A stretch of 33,761 bases of DNA from CAYOBW01 sp964402115 (GTDB lineage Bacteria; Verrucomicrobiota; Kiritimatiellia; UBA8416; CAYOBW01): positions 1 through 33,761 of the forward strand of contig CAYOBW010000043.1 in the NCBI GenBank assembly GCA_964402115.1. Reading direction: 5' to 3'. Positions within the stretch are counted from its first letter, which is position 1; each line of letters opens with the position of its first letter. The notes below the pieces were generated by a model. That model searched no databases. It was not told where the DNA came from and saw only the letters and a program-made list of their open reading frames with translations. Both the position numbers and the translations under genes were made by a program. Shown here piece by piece: positions 14,845 to 23,129 of this stretch.

Positions 14845-16746
14845 TCACCGGACCTTCACGGCCTCCGCGGCGAGCGCGCGGGCGCCGTCCAGCGTCGAGC
14901 GCAGCCCGAACGCAAGATCCCGGCGGTTGAAGGGCTTAAGGATCAACAGCGAAATGCCGAGGCCGTGGATCGCGGAGGCATCGAGTTCCTCGAGATATCC
15001 CGTGCACAAGATGATCGGGAGGCCCGGCCGCCTGCCGGCCAGCGCCACGGCAAGCTTCTCCCCCGTCAAACCGGGCATGATCAGATCGGTCAAGACCAGG
15101 TCGAACGCCTCCGGACTCGCCCCAAACAGCTCCAGCGCCCGCGTGCTTTCGGTACAGACGGTCACACGGTAGCCCAAGCTCTCGATCGAGCGGGCCGTCG
15201 CCTGCGCGATCGCGGCCTCGTCGTCCACCACGAGAATGCGCTCGGTACCCCGCGGCAGTTCGCCGTCACGGGCGTCCGGCGCAGCGACGCAGGCCGTTTC
15301 CGCCTCGGTTCTCGGCAACAGCACGGTGAAGGCCGAGCCTTTCCCGGGCTGACTCGCGACGGAGATGTCGCCGCCATGGCTCTTGACGATGCCGTGGACG
15401 ACCGCCAGCCCGAGCCCGGTGCCCTGCCCCATCAGTTTCGTTGTGAAGTACGGCTCGAAGATGGAATCCAGAACCTGCGGCGCGATGCCGGCGCCCGTGT
15501 CTTTCACCACGATCCCGACATAGGCCCCGGCGCGGAGACCGCCACGGACCTCCGCGTCCGCGGCGCTAAGGGTTACAGCCCCAACCTCGACCGTCAGCAC
15601 ACCGCCGTCCGGGCCCATCGCTTGCACGCCGTTGGTGCACAGGTTCATGAGGACCTGGTGAATGCTGATGGGATCCGCCAGGACGCAAGCGTCGCTGTTG
15701 AGGCGCAGGTCCACGGCAATGGTCGAGGGGAGCGTGGGCTGCAAGAGGCCGACGACTTCCCGGGCAACGGCAGCCACGCACACGGGCTTCGGATCGGAGG
15801 CCGCCTTGCGAGCGAATGTCAGGATGCGCCGGGTCAGCTCCGCCGCGCGGTCGGCTGCGTGGCCGATCTCCGCCAGATCCCGGGCGGCGGACGATTGCGG
15901 GTCGAGACTATGGGCTGCCAGTTCCGCGTGCCCGATGATCGAGGTGAGGATGTTGTTGAAGTCGTGCGCCACCCCGCCGGCGAGCGTGCCGATGGCCTCC
16001 ATCTTATGGGCCTGAATGAGTTGCCGTTCGACTTCCTTCCGTTCGCGCATCTCGCGATTCAGCGTGGCATTGGCTGCCTCCAACGACGCCGCATGGCGCT
16101 GCTCCTTGCGCACGTAGACGAGGAAGAACGGCACCGACGACAGCAGCAGCACCAGGGCGAGCGCCACCGACTCGATGAGCTTGCCCCGCAACTGGGCCCG
16201 GATGAAGCCAATGTCCATTTCGGCTGCGGCCAGGTAACGGTTCCCGACCGGGCTGGTCTCGGGGAGGTAGGCGGCCCGGAAAACACCCCAGCGATCCGAG
16301 TAGGTCGTGAACACGACCTGCGTGGCCGCGAAGGCGTCCTGCGTGAAGGACAGGGCTTCGCCGTACGCATCGAAGCAGTGCACCTCGCTGTCATCCGCCA
16401 GTTCCTCCGCGGTGGCGCTGGACGAGGTGATGTAGACCATGCCGGACTGCCGGACCAGCGTGTAGAGGAACTTGAAACCGGCCTTCCTGGCGAGGCTGGT
16501 GAGCGCGCGGATATTCCGCTCGTCCTCCTCCGGCGCGACCCGTCCCGCAAGCGTCGCCCGGTCATGGAAGTCGTCGGCAATCACGTGGCAAACACCGGCG
16601 GCGCCCGCCAGCAACTGCCGGTCGATCGCCTTGAGCGCGGCCGCGCGGGCCCGCCAATAGGTCCACGCCGCCACGCCGATCGCCGTCAGCAAGTAGAGGC
16701 CCCCCGCCGCCACTGCGACCACGCGCCATCTGGTCCACCGCGACAT
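14845..16746 (-). CDS. Membrane hybrid sensor histidine kinase with receiver domain
   Basis: This 633-residue protein senses an unknown signal outside the membrane and autophosphorylates. Domains in order: transmembrane segment (about 9-28), extracytoplasmic sensor region (about 30-188), second transmembrane segment (about 191-212), coiled linker, HisKA with phosphoacceptor His261 ('GVAHDFNNILTS'), HATPase_c with N box ('MNLCTNGVQAM', 367-377), G1 'DTGAG' (416-420), F box and G2 'GTGLGL', and a C-terminal receiver with Asp554 ('VLTDLIMPG') and Lys604 ('LILKPF'). There is no DNA-binding output domain and no partner regulator or Hpt protein nearby. No Shine-Dalgarno precedes the ATG at 16746, so the start is less sure. 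Its neighbours give no hint of the stimulus. Confidence 0.93.
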   Translation of the reverse strand: MSRWTRWRVVAVAAGGLYLLTAIGVAAWTYWRARAAALKAIDRQLLAGAAGVCHVIADDFHDRATLAGRVAPEEDERNIRALTSLARKAGFKFLYTLVRQSGMVYITSSSATAEELADDSEVHCFDAYGEALSFTQDAFAATQVVFTTYSDRWGVFRAAYLPETSPVGNRYLAAAEMDIGFIRAQLRGKLIESVALALVLLLSSVPFFLVYVRKEQRHAASLEAANATLNREMRERKEVERQLIQAHKMEAIGTLAGGVAHDFNNILTSIIGHAELAAHSLDPQSSAARDLAEIGHAADRAAELTRRILTFARKAASDPKPVCVAAVAREVVGLLQPTLPSTIAVDLRLNSDACVLADPISIHQVLMNLCTNGVQAMGPDGGVLTVEVGAVTLSAADAEVRGGLRAGAYVGIVVKDTGAGIAPQVLDSIFEPYFTTKLMGQGTGLGLAVVHGIVKSHGGDISVASQPGKGSAFTVLLPRTEAETACVAAPDARDGELPRGTERILVVDDEAAIAQATARSIESLGYRVTVCTESTRALELFGASPEAFDLVLTDLIMPGLTGEKLAVALAGRRPGLPIILCTGYLEELDASAIHGLGISLLILKPFNRRDLAFGLRSTLDGARALAAEAVKVR

Positions 16747-16818
16747 AGCCGAGACTGTTTAGCGACACGCACCGCTCAACGCCAGCGGAAACTGTGAAGA
16801 GATGTACCGTCCCAGCGA

Positions 16819-16902
16819 AGCGCCGGGGCATAACGGCGGAGGACCGCCGTCTCCATGACAAGCGCCGGGGCATAACGGCGGAGGACCGCCGTCTCCATGA
16901 CA
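16819..16902. repeat. Exact 42-bp tandem duplication carrying the GGA-type hairpin
   Basis: Two identical 42-bp units (16819-16860, 16861-16902) each hold ACGGCGG-AGGA-CCGCCGT (16833-16850, 16875-16892). Exact identity indicates a recent duplication. They lie between the RND gene 3' end and the kinase 5' end, both on the minus strand. Confidence 0.9.
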
Positions 16903-16918
16903 AGCGCCAGAGCCTGGA

Positions 16919-16945
16919 CATGGAGACGGCGGTCCCCGCCGTTAT
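16919..16945. repeat. Inverted copy of the GGA-loop hairpin
   Basis: ACGGCGG-TCC-CCGCCGT (16926-16942), with flanks CATGGAG before and TAT after, is the exact reverse complement of the copy at 9121 in its core. With the preceding tandem unit it builds a larger inverted repeat: GCCGTCTCCATG (16889-16900) against CATGGAGACGGC (16919-16930). Confidence 0.85.
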
Positions 16946-16981
16946 CGCCCCCCCTTGCGTGTCTGGGGCGCTACGAACGGA

Positions 16982-19900
16982 TCATCCCGACACCGGGGGA
17001 CAGGGACTGGACGGCTTGGACCCGTAGATCAGGTAGTACGACAGCGGAATGACGACCAGCGTAAAGGTGGTCGAGACGAACAAGCCGAAGATGAGCGCCC
17101 ACGCCAGCCCGCTGAAGATCGGGTCCAGCGTTATCGGCCAGGCGCCCAGCAGCGTCGTGCCCGCCGTCAGGAAGATCGGGCGGAAGCGCACGGCGCCGGA
17201 TTCGAGAATCGCCTGCTTGAGCGGCACCCCGCGTGCAACCGTATGCTGGATGAAGTCGATGAGGATCACGCCATTGCGCACCACGATACCCGCCAGCGCG
17301 ATCATGCCGATCATCGCCGTCGCGGTGAAGAAGACCGGATTGCCGTAGCCCCCGACGGACTCGTTGACCACCAGGTTCAGCCCGAAAAACCCCGGCATGA
17401 TGCCGATCGCGGTCAGCGGGATAGACAGCATGATGATCAGCGGCAGCGCGTACGAACCGGTTTCGTAGACCAGCAGAATGTAGATGCCGACGAGGGCCGC
17501 CGCAAAGGCAAGTCCCAGGTCCCGGAAAACATCGACCGTGATCTTCCACTCGCCTTCGCCCCGCCAGTCCACGCGGATGCCGTCGGGCAGTGGCTGGCGC
17601 TTGAGCGTGCGCTGCAGGTTCAGCACCGCGTTCGCCGGCCCGCGCCCGGCCATCTCGGCCGTCACGAACACCACGCGTTCCTGGTTCTTGTGGATGATGG
17701 TCTTGTCGCAGACCTGTTCGGCGAAGCGCCCCAGCTCGCCCAGCGGCACGCTGGCGCCCGTCCGGCCCTTGACCATGATGGTCTTCAGCCGCTCGGTGTT
17801 CGAACGCTGTTCGCGCGGCAGCTGCAGCATGATGGGCAATTCGTTCTGCTCCGTGACCACGTGGACCGTGCCGGCCGGCATGCCGCCCAGCGCGATGCGC
17901 ACGGTCTGCACGACGTCCTCGGTCGAAATGCCGCTCAGCCCCGCCTTCTCGCGATCCACGTGGAAGAACAGCTTGGGCTGATCGGCCTCCACGGAGTCGT
18001 CCACGTCCACCACGCCATCCTCCGCGGCGACATGCTCGCGCACCTGCTTCGCGGCGGCGATCAGCTCCTCGTAGCGGTGGTGCGGCTGGCCGTAGACCTC
18101 GGCCACGACCGTCGAGAGCACCGGCGGCCCGGGCGGCACTTCCACCAGCTTGAGATTGGCGCCCACGCGTTTGGCCAGCTCCGCCACGTCGCGGCGGATC
18201 CGCAGGATGATCGCATGGCTGTCAGCCTGCCGCGCCTCCTTGGGCAGCAGGTTCACCCGCACGTCCGCCACCGAGGCGCCCTGGCGCAAGTAGTAATGCC
18301 GGACCAGGCCGTTGAAGTCCATCGGCGACGCCGTACCCACGGTCGACGTGAAGCTCTCCACCTCCGGCACGGTGCGCAAAAAGTCCTCCACCGCGCGGGT
18401 GGCGGCGTCGGTACGTTCCAGCGTGCTGCCCGCGGGCATGTCCACGACCACCTGGAATTCGTTCTTGTTGTCGAACGGCAGCATCTTCAAGGGCACCAGC
18501 CCCACGCCCGCCAATCCCAGCGAAATGACAAACAGCGCGCCGATGATCACCATCAGCCCGCGGGACTTGCGGCGCGATTCGAGCAGGGGGCGCACAATCC
18601 CGGCGTACACGCGGTAGGTCCGCGTCTTCGAAACATCCTCCTCGACCGCGTGCACGACCGAGTCCTTCAACAGCTTGCTGGCAAGCCACGGCGTGACGGT
18701 CAACGACACCAGCAACGAGCTCACCATCGTCAGGGGCACGTTGATGGCCATCGGCCGCATGTAGGGCCCCATCATGCCGGAGATGAAGAACATGGGAATG
18801 AACGACACTACGATCGTCAGCGTGGCGATCACCACCGGCGGCAGCACCTCGTTCATCGCATTCAGAATCGCCTGGCTGCGCGAAACCCCGGCCTTGCGCA
18901 TGCCCAGGTGCCGGTAGATGTTCTCCACGCCTACGATCGGATCATCCACGAGCAATCCCAGCGCCAGGATCAGCGCGAACAGGGTCACGCGGTTGATCGT
19001 GTAGCCCAGCAGCAGGTTGATGAGGAGCGTCAGCGCGTAGGTGATCGGCACGGCCATGGCCACGATGACGCCCACACGCCAGCTCATGGCGAGGGCAATC
19101 AAGGCGATGACCGTCACCACCGCCTCGCCCAGCCCCTCGACCAGGCTGTTGACCTTCTCGTTGGCCGTGGCGCCATAGTCGCGCGTGATGTGGTAGTCCA
19201 CGTCGTCGGGGATGATCGTCCCGCGCAGCTCCGCCAGCGTACGCTCCACGTCGCGCGCCACGAGCACGGCGTTGCTGCCCTTCTTCTTCGCTACCGCCAC
19301 GGTCACGGCCGGCAGGGACGCCGTCCCCAGCCGACCGACGGCGCCCACCAGGGTGCTGTGCGGGTTCTCCGCCCCCGGCCCGGCGCCAATCCGGCTGTGG
19401 CTGATCACCTCTTCGGGTCCGTCGGTCACCGCGGCCACGTCGCGCAGGTAGACCGGCCGCCCGTCATGCAGCCCCACGAGCAGGCCGGCCACCTCCGTTA
19501 CGCTGCGCAGGTATGGCCCGGTTTCGACGCGGATTTCGCGGTCGAGCTGTTCCAGCGTGCCGCTCTCCATCTGGCTGTTCGAAACCTTCAACGCGCCGGC
19601 CACCTCCACCGGCGACAGGCCGAAGGCCTTGAGGCGCTCGAGGTCGAGCTTGACCTCGACGACGCGCTTGCGGCCGCCGTGCACCGTGATGCGCGAACTG
19701 TTGGGCACATGCTGGAGCTTGCCCTGCACCTCCTCCGCCACGCGATAGAGCTGGTGCTCGTCGTAGACCTTGCTGAACAGGGCGGCGGTCACGATGGGGA
19801 CATCGTCGATCTCGATCGGCTTGATCACCCAGCCGGCCACGCCGGGAGTGGTCTTGTCGACGTTCTGGAAGACCTTGTTGTAGATCTTGATCAGGCTCTT

Positions 19901-20230
19901 CTCGCGGTCCTCGCCGACGTAGAAGCGCACGGTGACAACCGCCAGGCCCGGGCGGGACATCGAGTAGACGTATTCCACCCCGTCGATCTGGTAGAGCAGG
20001 CGCTCGAGGCGGGAAGCCACGAGGCGCTCGACCTCCTCGGCGCTGCCGCCGGGGTACATGACCATCACATCGGCCAGAGGCACCACGATCTGCGGCTCCT
20101 CCTCGCGCGGCGTGACCATGAGGGCGGCCACGCCCGCCAGCAGACTGATCAGGATCAGCAGCACGGAGAGGTGCCCCTTGAGGAAGGAGGCCACCAGCCG
20201 GCTGAAGACGGATTGCGTGTTGTCCTGCAT
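16982..20230 (-). CDS. RND-superfamily efflux pump, inner-membrane permease
   Basis: This 1082-residue protein is an AcrB/HAE-type permease using proton motive force to export small molecules through a TolC channel. The N-terminal membrane helix is at about 18-38; large periplasmic loops follow TM1 and TM7; TM4 has the proton-relay pair Asp429-Asp430 ('LGLLVDDPIVGVENIYRH'). In TM10 the usual lysine position is Arg985 ('GIVVRNGVILIDF'). It begins 3 bp after the MFP gene stop, so the two are co-translated or tightly coupled. Regulation is expected through the ArsR repressor at the head of the operon. Substrate is not predictable: the sequence looks like a multidrug-type pump, not a CusA-type metal pump. 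Confidence 0.93.
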   Translation of the reverse strand: MQDNTQSVFSRLVASFLKGHLSVLLILISLLAGVAALMVTPREEEPQIVVPLADVMVMYPGGSAEEVERLVASRLERLLYQIDGVEYVYSMSRPGLAVVTVRFYVGEDREKSLIKIYNKVFQNVDKTTPGVAGWVIKPIEIDDVPIVTAALFSKVYDEHQLYRVAEEVQGKLQHVPNSSRITVHGGRKRVVEVKLDLERLKAFGLSPVEVAGALKVSNSQMESGTLEQLDREIRVETGPYLRSVTEVAGLLVGLHDGRPVYLRDVAAVTDGPEEVISHSRIGAGPGAENPHSTLVGAVGRLGTASLPAVTVAVAKKKGSNAVLVARDVERTLAELRGTIIPDDVDYHITRDYGATANEKVNSLVEGLGEAVVTVIALIALAMSWRVGVIVAMAVPITYALTLLINLLLGYTINRVTLFALILALGLLVDDPIVGVENIYRHLGMRKAGVSRSQAILNAMNEVLPPVVIATLTIVVSFIPMFFISGMMGPYMRPMAINVPLTMVSSLLVSLTVTPWLASKLLKDSVVHAVEEDVSKTRTYRVYAGIVRPLLESRRKSRGLMVIIGALFVISLGLAGVGLVPLKMLPFDNKNEFQVVVDMPAGSTLERTDAATRAVEDFLRTVPEVESFTSTVGTASPMDFNGLVRHYYLRQGASVADVRVNLLPKEARQADSHAIILRIRRDVAELAKRVGANLKLVEVPPGPPVLSTVVAEVYGQPHHRYEELIAAAKQVREHVAAEDGVVDVDDSVEADQPKLFFHVDREKAGLSGISTEDVVQTVRIALGGMPAGTVHVVTEQNELPIMLQLPREQRSNTERLKTIMVKGRTGASVPLGELGRFAEQVCDKTIIHKNQERVVFVTAEMAGRGPANAVLNLQRTLKRQPLPDGIRVDWRGEGEWKITVDVFRDLGLAFAAALVGIYILLVYETGSYALPLIIMLSIPLTAIGIMPGFFGLNLVVNESVGGYGNPVFFTATAMIGMIALAGIVVRNGVILIDFIQHTVARGVPLKQAILESGAVRFRPIFLTAGTTLLGAWPITLDPIFSGLAWALIFGLFVSTTFTLVVIPLSYYLIYGSKPSSPCPPVSG

Positions 20231-20233
20231 GGC

Positions 20234-21277
20234 TCAGCCCTCCTTGACCGGGGTGACGAGCAGGGTGTCGCCCGCCCGCAGCCCGGAGAGAATCTCGACC
20301 TGGTCGCCCACCCGCAAGCCGGTGCGGACCAGCCGCCGCAGCACGCGGCCATCCTGGACGACCTGTGCGATTTCGAGTTGCCCCATCGCGTAGACCGCGG
20401 AAGCCGGCACGAGGATCGTCGGGCGCGGCTCCTCGTCCACGTAAAGCCGCCCGAAGGAGCCGGGCAGCACATCGCCCGTTTCGCCCTCCAGGTCCACTTT
20501 CACGGTCTGCGTGCGGGTCAGCGGGTCGGCCTCGCTCACGATCTGGGCCACGCGCCCCTTGAACGCGCGCGCCGGGCGGTCGAGCTTGACTTCGACGGAC
20601 TGGTTCAGCGCCAGCTTATCGACGAGCCGCAGGGGCACGGCCGCCTCCAGGCGCATGCGCGTGGGGTCGTAGACGACGAGCAGCACCTGCCCGGGATTGG
20701 CCAGGTCGCCCTTCTCGATGCGCCGGTCCGTGACGATTCCCGCGATCGGCGCGCGGATCTGCGCGTAGGTCAGCATGACGTTGACCCGCTCCACCTGCGC
20801 CCGCGCGCCGTTGCGCGCCGTCTCGGCCGCTGTGAAAGCCTGGTCGGTGGTGGCCTTGGTTTCCAGCAGCTGCTTTGCCCGCTGGAACTCGGACTCCGCC
20901 TGCTTCATCTGCGCCTCGGCCGCGGCCAGCTGCTCGCGCAGCTCCCGGTCGTCCAGCGTCAGCAGCAGCTGGTCCTTCGTCACGCGACTGCCGGCGGACA
21001 CGGTCACGTCGTTGACGTAGGCGCTCAGGCGCGCGCTGAGGTGAATCTTCTCCGCGGACGTCACGGTGCCGACCACGTCCACGCGCGGCGCGAGCGGCGC
21101 CACGACCACGGTGTGCGTGGCGGCGCCCGCGGGCAGCGCCAGCCCCGGCGCGTGTGCCACCTTCCCCGGCGCCACCTTCTCTCCGCCGCAGCCGGCCGCT
21201 GCGATCGCCAGCGCCACGCCCAGCCCAACCCGCCATCCCCCGCCCTGTCGCCCCTGCCTTGTTGTTGTCGTTTTCAT
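20234..21277 (-). CDS. RND efflux membrane-fusion protein (periplasmic adaptor lipoprotein)
   Basis: This 347-residue adaptor links the RND permease to the outer-membrane channel. The lipobox 'AIAAAGC' after a hydrophobic stretch marks it as a lipoprotein. It then has the barrel-sandwich halves ('VGTVTSAEKIHLSARLSAYV', 'IRAPIAGIVTDRRIEKGDLA') flanking a long alpha-hairpin ('EAQMKQAESEFQRAKQLLET'), and a C-terminal membrane-proximal domain ('GLRAGDTLLVTPVKEG'). I prefer the ATG at 21277, seven bases after AGGAGG; the ATG at 21283 is too close to it. The upstream sequence runs into the gap at 21297. It sits between tolC and the RND gene. Confidence 0.93.
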   Translation of the reverse strand: MKTTTTRQGRQGGGWRVGLGVALAIAAAGCGGEKVAPGKVAHAPGLALPAGAATHTVVVAPLAPRVDVVGTVTSAEKIHLSARLSAYVNDVTVSAGSRVTKDQLLLTLDDRELREQLAAAEAQMKQAESEFQRAKQLLETKATTDQAFTAAETARNGARAQVERVNVMLTYAQIRAPIAGIVTDRRIEKGDLANPGQVLLVVYDPTRMRLEAAVPLRLVDKLALNQSVEVKLDRPARAFKGRVAQIVSEADPLTRTQTVKVDLEGETGDVLPGSFGRLYVDEEPRPTILVPASAVYAMGQLEIAQVVQDGRVLRRLVRTGLRVGDQVEILSGLRAGDTLLVTPVKEG

Positions 21278-21296
21278 GCGCATACCTCCTCTTGTC

Positions 21297-21396
21297 NNNN
21301 NNNNNNNNNNNNNNNNNNNNNNNNNNNNNNNNNNNNNNNNNNNNNNNNNNNNNNNNNNNNNNNNNNNNNNNNNNNNNNNNNNNNNNNNNNNNNNNN
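21297..21396. other. Assembly gap (100 N)
   Basis: Exactly 100 N of unknown true length. It removes the last codons of the TolC-family gene and the space before the adaptor gene. Confidence 0.99.
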
Positions 21397-22700
21397 TACT
21401 GCTGAAGTTCGCCGCGCGCGCGCGCCAGGTTGGCGAGCGCGGTCTGGTAGTCATGGTAAACCGCCACGTTGCGGGTGCGGGTCATGGTCAGCCCCACCTG
21501 CGCCGTGAGCAGGTCGGTGATGTCGGCCGCCCCCTGGCTGTAGCGTTCGCCCGTGATCCGCAGGGCCTCCTCGGCGCTCGCCACGGAACGGCGTGCCACG
21601 TCCATCCGCTGCCAGAGTTCCTGCGCCTTCAGGTGGGCCTGCTTGAGGTCGAGGCGCAGCTGGTTGCGCACCTTCTGCTCGGCCGCGCGCGCCGCCTCCC
21701 ACTCCGCGCGGGCCTGCGCCACGCCGCCCTCGCGCCGGAAGCCGGTGAAGACGTCCCACTCGACCATGGCGCCCACGAGGTAGCTCTGCTCGAAGTCGCT
21801 GAAGGAGTCGCTGTCCCAATCCTCGGAACCGAACGCGCTGAGGCGCGGCGCGTAGTCGCGCCGGGCCTTGCGCCAGGCCTGGCCGAGCAACTCGGCCTGC
21901 AGCCGCACCGCGTGCAGCTCGGCCCGCTGCTCGACCGCGGCCGGCTCCGCCGTCGCCGGCGGGGGCGGCAGGTCGCCGGTCGCGGCGTCCGCCAGCGTCT
22001 CCGGCGTCGCGAGGTCCTGACCGATGGCCGTGTTCAGCGCCGCCACGGCCAGCTCGAACCCGTTTGCCGCGGTGATCCGGTCCTCGCGGGCCTGCGCCAG
22101 CCGCACCTCGAGATTGAGCACGTCGGTCTTGATCGCCGACCCGGCCTTGAGCCGCTCGGCCGCCACGCGCAGGCTCTCCTCGAGGCTCCGGGTGCTCTCG
22201 TCCTGGACCTTGACGTACGCCCGGGCCTGAAGGGCCGCATAGTAGGCCTGCGTGACCTGGTAGTGCAGTTCGTTGCGGACGGCCTGCAGCCCGGCTTCCG
22301 CCGCGGCCCCACCCAGGCGCGCCATGTCCACGCCCAGCCCGCGCTGGCCGCCATCGAGCAACAGCCACTTGGCGCCGAGGCTGCCGCGGATGTTGTCCGT
22401 GTCGTCCGGCTGGTTGAAATCCTCCTGCAGGCTGGCGGTGCGCTGGTTCAGCCGCATGAAGAACGCCTGCGGCGGGTTGTCCGTGCGGCTGTAGAGCCCG
22501 GACGCGGTCACCTGCGGGTAGAAAGCCGATCGCGCCTGCCGCGCAGCCGCCTGCGCCGCCGCGATCCGCGACCTTCCCGCCTGCACATCCGGATTCACGC
22601 GCAGCGCCGTCTCCACGCACTCCGGCAGCGTCACAGCCGCCGCCGTCGCCGCACCCCCCACCGCCAACGTCAAACCCAGCATCCAGCCTGTCTTCATCAT
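21397..22700 (-). CDS. TolC-family outer-membrane efflux protein, 3' end in gap
   Basis: The visible 434 codons encode the outer-membrane channel of the pump. A signal peptide (residues 1-22) precedes 'TLPECVETALRVNPDVQAGR', the repeat start typical of TolC/OEP proteins; a second repeat half begins near 'LHAVRLQAELLGQAWRKARR'. Long helices rich in Ala, Gln, Arg and Leu dominate. TolC-family proteins run to about 430-480 residues, so only a short C-terminal piece should be missing. The start at 22700 overlaps the arsR stop as ATGA, with AGGAGG upstream; the next codon is also ATG and could be used. It is the second gene of the arsR-tolC-mfp-rnd operon. Confidence 0.92.
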
Positions 22701-23035
22701 GCCACCTCCTTCTCCGCCTTCTCCGCCTGCCCGCCTGCTATGCACCGCAGAACCTTGACCGACCGCCGATCGGCGATCGTGTACCACACTTCCTTCCCGC
22801 GCCGCCGCGCGGCCACCAACCCGATGCGCCGCATCGCGTTCAAGTGCTGCGACACGACCGCCTGCCGCAGCCCCAGCGCCTCCGTGATCGCGTGCACCGG
22901 CGCCTCTCCCGCGCGGTCGAGCAGCTCGACGATGCAGAGCCGCTGCGGGTGCGCCAGCAGGCGCAAGACCTGGGCCACGCGCTCGAGCCACTCCGGCGAG
23001 AACTGCCCGCCGCAACACCTGGTAGTCGCTTTCAT
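22697..23035 (-). CDS. ArsR/SmtB-family transcriptional repressor
   Basis: This 112-residue winged-helix repressor probably controls its own operon of efflux genes. 'QVLRLLAHPQRLCIVELLDR' and 'ITEALGLRQAVVSQHLNAMR' (recognition helix) followed by the wing 'GLVAARRRGKEVWYTI' are diagnostic. The classical alpha-3 'ELCVCDL' metal site is absent. Cysteines instead occur as Cys7-Cys8 at the N-terminus, Cys34, and one near the C-terminus ('LRCIAGG'), so it may sense a thiol-reactive or different ligand. There is no Shine-Dalgarno before the ATG and the predicted transcript starts at it. The stop overlaps the TolC gene start. Confidence 0.92.
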   Translation of the reverse strand: MKATTRCCGGQFSPEWLERVAQVLRLLAHPQRLCIVELLDRAGEAPVHAITEALGLRQAVVSQHLNAMRRIGLVAARRRGKEVWYTIADRRSVKVLRCIAGGQAEKAEKEVA

Positions 23036-23041
23036 GGTGAC

Positions 23042-23069
23042 AACATATCATGATATCTGGATGTGTCAA
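23042..23069 (-). promoter_or_regulatory. Promoter of the arsR-efflux operon
   Basis: On the minus strand a perfect -35 TTGACA (23069-23064) is followed after 16 bp by TATGTT (23047-23042). Six bases later comes the A of the arsR ATG, where +1 is expected, so the message would be leaderless. No ribosome site is present, consistent with this. Confidence 0.7.
23045..23056. promoter_or_regulatory. Candidate ArsR operator
   Basis: ATATCATGATAT is a perfect 12-bp palindrome lying in the -35/-10 spacer and overlapping three bases of the -10. A dimeric repressor bound here would block RNA polymerase. That ArsR is the ligand is inferred from position. Confidence 0.65.
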
Positions 23070-23129
23070 TAGATGATCTCGCGATTTTTCGCCGCGTGTT
23101 TCGGCGCCGTCAGGCGACGGGGCCGTGCG

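Noticed and set aside
14759..14848. N-terminal extension of the VapB antitoxin
   Set aside because: The 30 extra codons cover the candidate operator and lack conservation; the ATG at 14758 gives a normal VapB start.
16819..16945. CRISPR array
   Set aside because: Only two exact units directly abutting with no variable spacers, plus an inverted copy; the unit is a hairpin repeat.
16955..21508. A very long open frame on the plus strand opposite the RND, adaptor and TolC genes
   Set aside because: It is an antisense shadow produced by GC-rich codon bias; it is rich in His, Arg, Asp and Gln without any motif and runs through the N gap. The minus-strand genes are unmistakable.
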